NCBI GenBank assembly: GCA_025765615.1
Contig: JAIVFJ010000740.1
Location: 1 to 11,615, forward strand
DNA length: 11,615 nt
From: Zopfochytrium polystomum
Lineage: Eukaryota; Chytridiomycota; Chytridiomycetes; Chytridiales; Chytridiaceae
Direction of reading: 5' to 3'
The first letter of the stretch is position 1. Each line of letters begins with the position of its first letter. Positions 1-6,686 of this stretch are shown piece after piece. The notes below the pieces were generated by a model. It saw only the letters and a list, made by a program, of their open reading frames with translations. It was not told where the DNA came from and made no database searches. The position numbers and the translations under genes are program-made.

Positions 1-543
1 CGACGAAGGGTGAAGGCGCAGGAGGAGGGCTTGGATTTGAGTTGTGGGCGGTGAACTTTCATGGGTCGCAGGACTTGGTTTTGCTTCAAGTCTTTCAGTT
101 GAGCTGCTTTTCCCATCTCGTCTTCTTCGCTCTTTCTTCTACATCTGTTCATCTCCCTCCGTTTTTCCTGCGGCTAGTTTTGGCGAACACTTTTGTTGAC
201 ATTAATTATTCCTACCCTCAATACTTTCTCGTATTGACTATGACGTTTTGGTGAGACCTCTGCAGCCTGCGCTCACTTCACCTTCCTTTATTTTTTCGCT
301 GCACATGTAATATGATACCGTATCGCAATGGAGCCAGCTTGCTCTCCGTCCTTTGTGCAAGTCGTCCGGCCGTAAATCGACACAAGGACTGCGGAGGCGC
401 GCCATGGGAGCTCGAGAGTCGTTTGATGCGTTGCGGCAAGACGGCTCCCCCGATCGAGACTTTGCATCTACTTCTTTGTCGCGTGGCTAAGTCTTTCTGG
501 GCAAAGTTAAATTTTTTTTTTTTTTTTTGTTCATAAAACATCA
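1..543. other. Unassigned left flank
   Basis: No gene can be supported here. Frame 1 is open from the window edge to a TGA at 52-54 and could be the last 17 codons of a gene lying to the left, but the stretch is too short to judge. A second plus frame stays open to 254 and encodes only a hydrophobic, low-information peptide. A run of 17 T lies at 512-528, just before the tRNA-like gene. Confidence 0.3.
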
Positions 544-634
544 GCCCCTGTCGTCCAATGGCTAGGACATCACCTCCTTGAAATTCTGTTGAGCTTCCTC
601 GGTGAAGATCGGCGTTCAAATCGTCGTTGGGGGG
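544..634 (+). tRNA. tRNA-like gene with an intron-like insert in the anticodon arm; isotype not assigned
   Basis: A cloverleaf can be drawn. The D stem is GTCC (553-556) with GGAC (565-568), enclosing an AATGGCTA loop. The anticodon stem is TCACC (570-574) with GGTGA (601-605), a perfect 5-bp match. The variable loop is AGAT. The T arm is CGGCG-TTCAAAT-CGTCG (610-626), including a good B box, GTTCAAATC. The acceptor is mostly C/G: four C pair with four G, but the first pair is G-G and one inner pair is T-T. The anticodon loop is 26 nt rather than 7, so an insert of about 19 nt is implied. If the intron sits at the canonical 37/38 site the anticodon would read CTT, but position 33 would be C instead of the invariant U. 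The D arm and variable loop resemble tRNA-Glu. No TTTT terminator follows closely. It could be a functional intron-bearing tRNA, a sequence with an indel, or a tRNA pseudogene. Confidence 0.45.
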
Positions 635-942
635 GCGTTTGCCATCGTACTTTGTGTCGTCGCATGAGCCTGCACGACTTTGTCTTAAAGCCTGATTATC
701 AGATGAATTTGACTGGCGGCCCGAAAGAGTTGAAACAGCTGAGCTGTCCAAGACTTTCTTTGCGGCGATTACAAAGAGGATCTTTCTTTACTTGAATTAG
801 TTCTGGTTGAAAAGGTCGGATAACGGCGGGCGGTGTCAGTCCTGAAAAACGAGAAGCGTTAATCGTGGCGAAATGATCATCGATGTTTGACTACGCACGA
901 CGAGAAGGGTACGTAAGCCTGCGCCGAACACCAAGGAACTCA

Positions 943-981
<39 letters not shown>

Positions 982-1249
982 CACGATACACACAATCAAA
1001 AGCCTAAAAAAATTGGAGGCCTTGAACCAAACAGGTCATCCTTTTGAACCAATTTCTGATGGCGGCTTCTTCCGCTTCTCTTTCCGTTTCCGTTTCCGGC
1101 CAAAAATTTTTTTTTTTTTCTCTTTTTTTCATCCTTCTGGTGCCCAGTCGTTTCCCTTATGACAGAACCATCCGCCGCCACAAACATTGTTCATTGTTCA
1201 TACTGACTACTACTACGCCGTCGAGGTCGAGCAACGGCGGGCAGGGGCG
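635..1249. other. Non-coding stretch before the ankyrin-like gene
   Basis: I see no supportable gene. Besides the (CA)n tract, a pyrimidine-rich segment with a 13-T run lies near 1106-1130. The short ORFs on both strands are low-complexity (Lys/Arg-rich on minus, Ser/Phe-rich on plus) and follow this base bias. Confidence 0.4.
944..980. repeat. (AC)n dinucleotide microsatellite
   Basis: An uninterrupted AC/CA repeat of 37 nt, about 18 units, followed by a decayed ACACGATACACACA tail to about 994. It lies about 270 bp before the ankyrin-like start codon. Confidence 0.95.
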
Positions 1250-2757
1250 ATGGCGATGGCGGCGGCTATGGCGGCGGCGATGGCTCCTGCTGAGGAGTCG
1301 GCCGCGGTAGCAGCCAAAGCCCGCGCTTCGACGAGCACGACCACGACCACAGCGACGACGGCCACTGCCACACTGCCGGCTGCCATCCCCGCCGTCCTCA
1401 CCCTCTGCGCTTATCTCGACCCGCCCGACCGCCTCCGCCTCGCCACCTCTTCCGCCTCCGCTCCGTCCAGATCGCCGCCGTCGTCGCACACCGCGCCCCG
1501 CGCGAGCTCGACCACGCCAGCGCCCTCGGCGACGTCGACCTCCTCGCCCTCCTCGACGCCCACGCCGCTCGCACCGCCACCCGACTCCGCGGCACCCACG
1601 CCGCAGTCGACACCGCCAGCGCCCGAGGCCACCTCGCCGTCCTCCGCTGGTGGCGCGCCGCGGCGGCGTCGTCCTGTACTCCGCCGCCGCCGTCGACGCC
1701 GCCAGCGCCAACGGCCACCTCCGCGTCCTCCGCTGGTGGCGCGACGAGGCCGGCCTCGAGATCCGCTACTCGGAAAAAGCATTTGACGCCGCGTGCCGCA
1801 ATGCGGATTTCCCCGTGCTCGCGTGGTGGGCAGGCTGCGGCCTGCCCATCCGCTGCTCGCACGACCTCGTCGACCGGCTGGCGACCGACGGCCGCATCGA
1901 AGTCCTGCGCTGGCTCGTCGCCGCCGGCGTCAAGCTTGTCGGGCTGTCCTCCAACGCACCCGTCGACGGCCACCCCAGGAGCCCGGGCGTCCTCTCCGCA
2001 TGCACCCTCCGCGTCACGGCCGACGGCCTCCGCGGCGCCACCCGCAACGGCCACCTCGCTGTCCTGCAGTGGCTGCACGCCGACGTCCTCCGCCGCGACT
2101 TCCCCCGCAGCGTCCGCGGCGTCCATGGACCTCGCCTCGGCTGCCGACACCCAACTTCAACGTAGCGCTCCTCGACTTTTGGCTGCGCGCCTGGCTCCGC
2201 TCGGCCTCGACTACACGATGGCCGCCATTGACGGCGCCAGCGCCCGCGGCGACCTCGCCGCGCTCCGCTGGTGGAAACACGCAGCGGCCTCGTGCTAAAG
2301 TACTCGTCGGCCGCCGTCAACGCCGCCAGCGCCGCAGGCCGCATCGACGTGCTGCGCTGGTGGCGACGTCGGCGCTCAAGCTCGAGTACACCACGGCTTG
2401 TCCGTCGACGGACGCGAGGAGCGCGAACGGGCACGTGGAGGGCTCCTTGCAGTGCGATGGAAGAAAGAGCGGGCTGTTTTTTCGTTACGGATGCGGCGGT
2501 TGCCCGGCGCGACCGCGGCGGGACACGTGGGAGTGTTGAGATGGTGGTGGGAGAGTGGGTTGGAGATCAAGTTTTCGCTGGATGCCGTCCGGGGATGGCT
2601 CGAGAACTCGAGCTGCACCGCAGAGGTCGTGGAATGGTGGAAAGAATCTGGGCTGTTGCGGACGGACGATGGCATCATGATGCCGTCTCGAAGTCTTGGG
2701 CTGCGGTGGAGCGATCCCAAGGTCTTTTATTGTCCAAGCTTTCTCATATTAGCCTGA
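1250..2757 (+). CDS. Ankyrin-like repeat protein with tandem-Trp repeats, frame-broken
   Basis: Reading starts at ATG 1250 in an Ala/Thr-rich leader, followed by an F-box-like helix (PAVLTLCAYLDPPDRLRLA, about 1382-1440). It then runs through about 11 repeats with the core G-H-L-x-V-L-x-W-W and a linker like SGLxxxYSxxAxxxAS. The core tryptophans lie at 1648, 1734, 1824, 1911, 2070, 2180, 2269, 2358, 2458, 2542 and 2635. Most spacings are 84-93 nt, so the unit is 29-31 codons, a little shorter than the 33-residue ankyrin unit. The frame must change near 1441, 1660, 2115, 2152, 2190, 2275, 2362, 2435-2465, 2490 and 2505; motifs resume at once in the next frame, ending at TGA 2755-2757. No splice sites fit these jumps. 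The family role would be protein-protein interaction, possibly as a ubiquitin-ligase substrate adaptor if the F-box is real; the partner is unknown. Error-ridden sequence is favoured over true decay because motifs remain sharp throughout. Confidence 0.7.
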
Positions 2758-3460
2758 AGCTCATGTAGCATCCGTGCACCCACTGATGTGAGTCTAGTGC
2801 GTGTGACGGCCAAACGAAGTATTTTCATGCGATTACTTTCGTCTCATATTACATAATACATACACCACCGTAACTTAGTGAAAATTCTTTCCGTGCGAGG
2901 TACAACTGCAGCCGAGGCGGTGCTGCTCCGATTTGGAGGCGGTGAGTGTACTCGGGAACCATAGCGGCCTCCCCGCCTCCAACACACTGTATCGGCTTCG
3001 ACTTTGAAGCACGAGCAGTCGGCGCGCGTCCCCATGCTCTGCGAAACGGACCTCCGGTCCTCCCGGAATCCCTGCAAACCCAAGTGAGAGTGGTCCTACG
3101 CAATCACCTTCCAACTCTGATTTGATGCTGTGTTCAATCGCAGCGAGACGGCCTCCGACACTGAAGTTAAAGTGAGCAGACAAAGCTTTCGGCTAGACAG
3201 ATGCCAGAGCGGTACCCATACTTGCAAGGGTCGGCCACAACCCGACAAGCAGAAAACGTGACTGCCTTGGTGTGCATTGCTTTGTGAGACACATTGTTTG
3301 GGACTTGCGACGGCAAACATGCACGTCGAGCGCGACGATTGCGGTACAAGCTAGGAGCTAAGCATCGCGTCGGTTGATCTAACTTCTCAACTTCCTACGC
3401 CACTCTGCACTCGCATTGGAGATGCCAGCTGCTAAATATTTTGCAAAACCCTTCTGTCAA
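2758..3460. other. Intergenic stretch with one copy of a duplicated block
   Basis: There is no confident gene. The minus frame stays open over about 2875-3183 and reads into the duplicated block, but has no ATG start. On plus, 2975-3078 gives a short piece (IGFDFE, then EQSARV after a one-base shift) that loosely recalls the end of a WH1 domain; this is too weak to annotate. 3160-3460 shows nothing recognisable. Confidence 0.35.
3040..3157. repeat. Duplicated block, copy 1
   Basis: It matches 4046-4175 about 1,008 bp away. The best-conserved parts are CCAAGTGAGAGTGGTCCTAC (3080-3099) against CAAGTGAGTGGTCCTAC, and AATCGCAGCGAGACGGCC against AATCACAGCGAGACGGCC. Read on plus, both copies look like an intron with its ends (GTGAG donor, CAG acceptor) joined to exon edges. 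Read on minus, both have a CAG acceptor-like site in front of an open frame. Confidence 0.65.
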
Positions 3461-3466
3461 TTTATT
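3461..3466 (-). terminator. AATAAA polyadenylation signal (minus)
   Basis: TTTATT on plus reads AATAAA on minus, about 100 nt beyond the TGA of the minus ORF at 3566. The position suits a fungal 3' end and supports minus-strand transcription here. Confidence 0.35.
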
Positions 3467-3565
3467 TTTTTGCCTCCCCCTTCTCTCTTCCCCAAAAGTA
3501 TGGAAACAGGAGCTTATGCGCTCACGGTTTAGATATCGAGGTGGTAAAATACGAGAAGGGACCTT

Positions 3566-4084
3566 TCAGCAAGTCGCACCATTAAAGTAGTACGCTTCCA
3601 CAACGCTCACGTTGTCGTCCACTTGCATATCATCAAAGAGCGCCTCCACCTTTCTCTCGTCAATCGCATTAACATGGTCCAGTGTTTCAAACTGAATGAC
3701 ATGCTTCGTCATCTCTCCTTTCCGTCGTGCGCTTCGAATCTCTGGCAGCCGACCGCGGACATGAGACTGTTGCAGTTGCGACACGTCCCCTTGCACCCAA
3801 CCTCCTTCACCGTTTTTACCGCAGTCGTCGCACTTCTCGAAGCACTTTGGCCCGTCGACCGTTGGGGCAGCATGTATGATGGATGTGGCCCGCCATTGCT
3901 CTCTCGATCCGATTTGCCGCAGCACGTCCACTTGCCAACGCACAGGAAACCGTCCCAACAGCCCAAGTGCGTGATGCTTGGTCGCCAGGGTGGAATCGCG
4001 TCGTCTTTCGGCTGTGCACCGCTCCTCCTGACTCTCCGTGAAGCGGCAGGGCTTGACGATGAGAAGAGGATCGCCAACTGCCAA
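3566..4084 (-). CDS. Unrecognised protein or last exon, Cys-containing, acidic C-terminus
   Basis: An open frame of about 172 codons without any frame break, which is notable in this indel-rich window. I do not recognise the family. Visible features are a C-x3-C-x2-C cluster (CFEKCDDCGKNG) near residues 81-92 that could bind zinc, a basic segment (RSARRKGEMTKH) near 118-129, and an acidic, hydrophobic C-terminus (VEALFDDMQVDDN, then AYYFNGATC). There is no ATG at the left end: the frame opens at a TTG next to a CAG acceptor-like site inside the duplicated block, so it may be a terminal exon whose upstream exon is not identified. Any upstream exon would have to overlap the plus-strand WASP-like gene, which counts against it. 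A plus ORF of similar length (3623-4093) covers the same bases; the minus reading is preferred for its balanced charged composition and the AATAAA behind its stop. Confidence 0.4.
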   Translation of the reverse strand: MAVGDPLLIVKPCRFTESQEERCTAERRRDSTLATKHHALGLLGRFPVRWQVDVLRQIGSREQWRATSIIHAAPTVDGPKCFEKCDDCGKNGEGGWVQGDVSQLQQSHVRGRLPEIRSARRKGEMTKHVIQFETLDHVNAIDERKVEALFDDMQVDDNVSVVEAYYFNGATC

Positions 4085-4175
4085 CTCAAGTGAGTGGTCC
4101 TACCCCGATTCTTCTGCCACCTGCAGTTCCTAATTTGGTGCTTTTGCACTAATCACAGCGAGACGGCCCCCTCCA
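4046..4175. repeat. Duplicated block, copy 2
   Basis: The partner of 3040-3157. This copy contains a plausible plus-strand intron, 4090-4158: GTGAGT donor, CTAAT branch-like site at about 4149-4153, and ACAG acceptor directly before the proline-rich exon of the WASP-like gene. On minus it holds the left end of the 172-codon ORF. Divergence is clear outside the two conserved cores. Confidence 0.65.
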
Positions 4176-4929
4176 CCGCCCCCACCTTCGCGTAGGCCTG
4201 CGCCACCGATTCCGCCAAAGCCAAACGTCATAGTGCGCTCGCCACCAGCTCCAGAGGATGCGGCCCCGACTCGAAACGAACCTCTTAATCATGAAGATTC
4301 TGGTCCCGCTCTACGCCACGAGCCATCCCCCCACCATCCCTCCTCGCCGCGAGCTCCAACCAGCTCTACTGCAAAGCGATGCTCTTCTTCCGCGCCCGGT
4401 TCCCGCAGTCCCACCCTTGAAGCTGCGTCCTCCGCCGATGTCCTCTTGTGCTCAACCCCCTCCTCCGCCGCCGGCCCCTCCAGTACTTTCTCCCAGCCCT
4501 AGCAGTATGCCACGGCCACCGCCGCCCCACCCAACGAGCTGCCATCTCCTCCACTCTCTGGAGCGATCGCACCGGCGCCCGCGTTCGTTGACTCGCGCAC
4601 GGACCTGATGGTGTCGATTCGGAACGCCGGCATCGGCGTCCTGCTGAAAGACGGAGCCCGCCGCTGAAGAAACGGGTCCCAAGATTAGCAAAGTACCTGA
4701 GCGGAGCTTGGAGGAGCAGCTGATTGAATGCTGGCGAAACAAATTGCATGACGGTGAGTCTTATTTTATTTATTGGTTTTTTTTTGTTTCTCTTTTCGTT
4801 GCGAGATCTCGTCTTTGACAACTGGGGCGGCACTGCCTTTTTGTTTTCGATTCGGCGAAGGAGAAAGACGAGGACGAGTCGCAGGAGAGGGACAGTGAGG
4901 AGAGTGACAGTGAATGGAACGACTGTTGA
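4159..4929 (+). CDS. WASP/Las17-like actin nucleation promoting factor, C-terminal half
   Basis: WASP proteins activate the Arp2/3 complex at the cell cortex to build branched actin, for example in endocytosis. The domain order seen fits: a proline-rich, SH3-ligand-like region from 4161 (SRRPAPPIPPKP, and later PPPPPPAPP), a WH2-like actin-binding helix at 4602-4649 (DLMVSIRNAGIGVLLK), a central-like helix (SLEEQLIECWRNKLHD) ending at 4753, an intron, and an acidic tail with one late tryptophan (SEESDSEWNDC) ending in TGA 4927-4929. The intron starts at GTGAGT 4754; the acceptor at 4860 is the best fit but leaves a phase mismatch. The proline-rich frame has a TAG at 4500, bypassed by switching frame from about 4400 to 4545; another change comes just after the WH2. 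These look like the indels seen in the neighbours. The upstream WH1 domain was not found, so the 5' limit given is only that of the first supported exon. Another VCA-bearing protein is possible. Confidence 0.6.
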
Positions 4930-4994
4930 TTTTGCATTGTCAAGTTCTGGTGAAGGGAGGTTTTGTGCTGTTTCGGACCGAGGGTGTTGGGGCG

Positions 4995-5000
4995 AATAAA
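4995..5000 (+). terminator. AATAAA polyadenylation signal
   Basis: A perfect AATAAA 66 nt after the stop of the WASP-like gene, on the same strand. Confidence 0.5.
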
Positions 5001-5362
5001 GGAGAGTTGTTGAGGCTTGCCACACCACGCCAAAACAATGCAGAACGACAGCTTGAGCAATATTATTTCGCGCATGACAGAAGTCGGAAGGAGAAAAGAA
5101 AAAAAAGGGAAAACAGAGGGAAAAAAAAAAGGAGTCGGAAGAACAGACAGCATGCTTCACGTAAACTGCTTGGACAGCGAAATTCAAGAAAACAAACTGC
5201 GATATCCGAAGTATGCGTTCATATCCGCCTGGCATTCGAAGCTATTCATTCATTTCTATGTCGAATCGCCTGTCAAGCATACTTGATGGCGTGCTGATCG
5301 CAGAAGCAAAGGTTCCCTCAAACACCTCACCATTCAAACGATTCAGCTTTTGAGGTAGTCGC

Positions 5363-5363
<1 letters not shown>

Positions 5364-5393
<30 letters not shown>
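5364..5393. repeat. (A)30 homopolymer
   Basis: Thirty uninterrupted A, the longest homopolymer in the window. No AATAAA lies in the 60 bases before it and no target-site duplication was seen, so a retroposon tail is not supported. Confidence 0.95.
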
Positions 5394-5396
<3 letters not shown>

Positions 5397-5572
5397 GTGC
5401 CCGTACCGCGAAACCACAACCCCAACCAAATTCCCTCTCTCAACAGCGACATGTCAAACATTTTCCGTATGAACTTTCGCATTTTCCGTTCGTCGGACCT
5501 CCGAGAAAACGGACTGATACCAATCAATCAGACCGTGATTTACTAATGCAAACTCAGTATTTGGGGGGATTG

Positions 5573-5582
5573 TATATTAAAT
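5573..5582 (+). promoter_or_regulatory. TATA-like box of the dioxygenase gene
   Basis: TATATTAAAT lies about 110 nt before the ATG at 5693. The distance allows a short 5' leader. This is composition evidence only. Confidence 0.25.
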
Positions 5583-5599
5583 ACCAAAAAGGCCATGGC

Positions 5600-5623
5600 G
5601 ATCAATGATAATAATCGTTGATC
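5600..5623. repeat. Imperfect inverted repeat upstream of the dioxygenase gene
   Basis: GATCAATGAT (5600-5609) and ATCGTTGATC (5614-5623) are inverted copies matching at 9 of 10 positions around a 4-nt spacer. They lie between the TATA-like box and the start codon, so this could be a dimeric factor site or a leader hairpin. Confidence 0.5.
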
Positions 5624-5692
5624 CCTCAACCCACAAGGAGGATCATCGTCACCATCATCGTTCATCGCCAATCGTCCATCGTTCAATCAACT

Positions 5693-6555
5693 ATGGCCGC
5701 CGCCAGCACAGCCCGCTTCCGCCAGCCTTGCTACTTTCTCGCCCACGGCAGCCCAATGTGGATTGTCTCCCCCGAGGACAACGGCCCGCGCGCCCTCGCC
5801 GCCCTTGGCAAAAAGATCCTCGCGAGCGGCCCCAACCGCCCAAAGTCCCTCCCTCGTCGTCCGGCCCACTGGGAGACCGACAACGGCCTCAAGATCACCA
5901 CCGCCGCAAGCACGACCTGCTGTAACGACTACTACGGCTTCCCCCAGAGTTCTACGACGTCAAGTACCCCCGCCGACGGCGATCCGCTGCTCGCCGATCG
6001 CGCGTCGCGGCTGCTCAAGGGCGCTGGGTTCCGCGTCTCGGAGGAGAAGAGCCGCGGATTGGATCACGGCGTGTTCACACCGCTCTTGTACCCTCTTCCC
6101 TGGCTGCGAGATCCCGGTCGTCCAGCTGTCCCTCCCCGTCACCCGCGATCCGAACGACTACTTTATGATCGGCAAGGCCCTAGCCCCGCTCCGCGACGAG
6201 GGCGTCCTGATCCTCGGGCTGGGGTTCATCCTTCACAACCTCCGCGAGCTGTTCAGGGCAATGCGGTCGGGGAAACCGTCCCGGCCCGCCGCCGGATTGG
6301 ACGACAGACTTTGCCGGCCGGGTGCGCGCCGCGATCCTCGAGTCCAGGACCGGCGAGGAGCTGCAAAAGGCGCTCCTTGCAACGTACGATGCGCCGTCGT
6401 ATAGGATGGCGGCGCCGTCGCCGGAGCACTACGCGCCTGTCTTGTTTGCGGCGGGCGCGGGTTCGGAGGATAAGGGGACCTTGGTGATTGACGGATGGGA
6501 GTCGCTTTCTTCCCTTTTTACAAATGACTCTTACAGGTTTGGTGATGATTATTAA
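5693..6555 (+). CDS. LigB-type extradiol dioxygenase (DOPA 4,5-dioxygenase-like), frame-broken
   Basis: The family opens catechol rings with molecular oxygen at a metal held by histidines; the closest known types are plant DODA and bacterial YgiD. The four expected metal/active-site histidines are visible in order: FLAHGSP (about residue 18), AHWE (about 60), ILHNLRE (about 5-6 kDa further on, near 6235) and PEHYAP (6422-6439). Total length, about 285 residues, suits a complete cytosolic enzyme. The start ATG 5693 has A at -3 and G at +4. The frame changes near 5848-5860, 5911-5920, 5945-5960, 6090 and 6285. Motifs continue across each, for example IPVVQLSLPVTRDPNDYF in the second frame and the C-terminus (TLVIDGWESLSS) in the third; stop TAA 6553-6555. 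Several jumps sit at C runs, suggesting sequence errors rather than a dead gene. The substrate cannot be told; a detoxifying or pigment role would be a guess. Confidence 0.75.
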
Positions 6556-6637
6556 GGACTGCAGTGGTTACATTCTTTCACCTTTGGGTTGGATCTCTTG
6601 CGCATAAGGTGCTTCGTGCTACCATTTGGCTGTGTTA

Positions 6638-6643
6638 AATAAA
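6638..6643 (+). terminator. AATAAA polyadenylation signal
   Basis: A perfect AATAAA 83 nt after the dioxygenase stop and only 43 nt before the next start codon, so the 3' end of one gene and the promoter of the next share about 130 bp. Confidence 0.55.
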
Positions 6644-6686
6644 CCTGCGAATTGTCTGAGATCGGAGTTGCAAACACAAGACAGCA

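Larger units (their letters stand above)
5001..5692. other. Intergenic gap before the dioxygenase gene
   Basis: I see no gene. The ORFs present are Lys/Arg-rich or Phe-rich and follow purine or pyrimidine tracts (for example the A/G-rich run 5090-5145). The gap holds the (A)30 tract, a TATA-like box and an inverted repeat. The last 65 bases before the start codon are rich in ATC/ATCG triplets. Confidence 0.5.

Noticed and set aside
512..634. tRNA-derived SINE
   Set aside because: The T run lies upstream of the tRNA-like head rather than an A-rich tail downstream, and no target-site duplication or second copy was seen.
278..751. 157-codon minus ORF
   Set aside because: It reads straight through the tRNA-like gene and the poly-T run (giving a Lys run); no domain is visible.
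1157..2434. Long Arg/Gly/Ala-rich open frames on the minus strand
   Set aside because: They are antisense shadows of the GC-rich ankyrin-like gene: low-complexity, without motifs, overlapping one another in several frames.
1250..2757. Explaining the ankyrin-like frame changes by introns
   Set aside because: Motifs resume within a few bases of each change, leaving no room for an intron.
3498..3533. VWKQELM..RFRY on plus, resembling the WH1 motif WEQELY
   Set aside because: No FHTF or FADE element follows in any frame and no good splice sites frame it, so chance is likely.
3566..3640. Similarity of the minus ORF C-terminus to the YebC/TACO1 C-terminus
   Set aside because: Only a loose acidic-hydrophobic pattern; the rest of the ORF shows no YebC features.
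4366..5235. 289-codon minus ORF
   Set aside because: It is the complement of the WASP-like exons and of purine-rich intergenic DNA; Phe/Ser- and Arg-rich with no motif.
5001..5393. Retrocopied gene ending in the (A)30 tract
   Set aside because: There is no coding frame, no AATAAA shortly before the tract and no flanking direct repeat.
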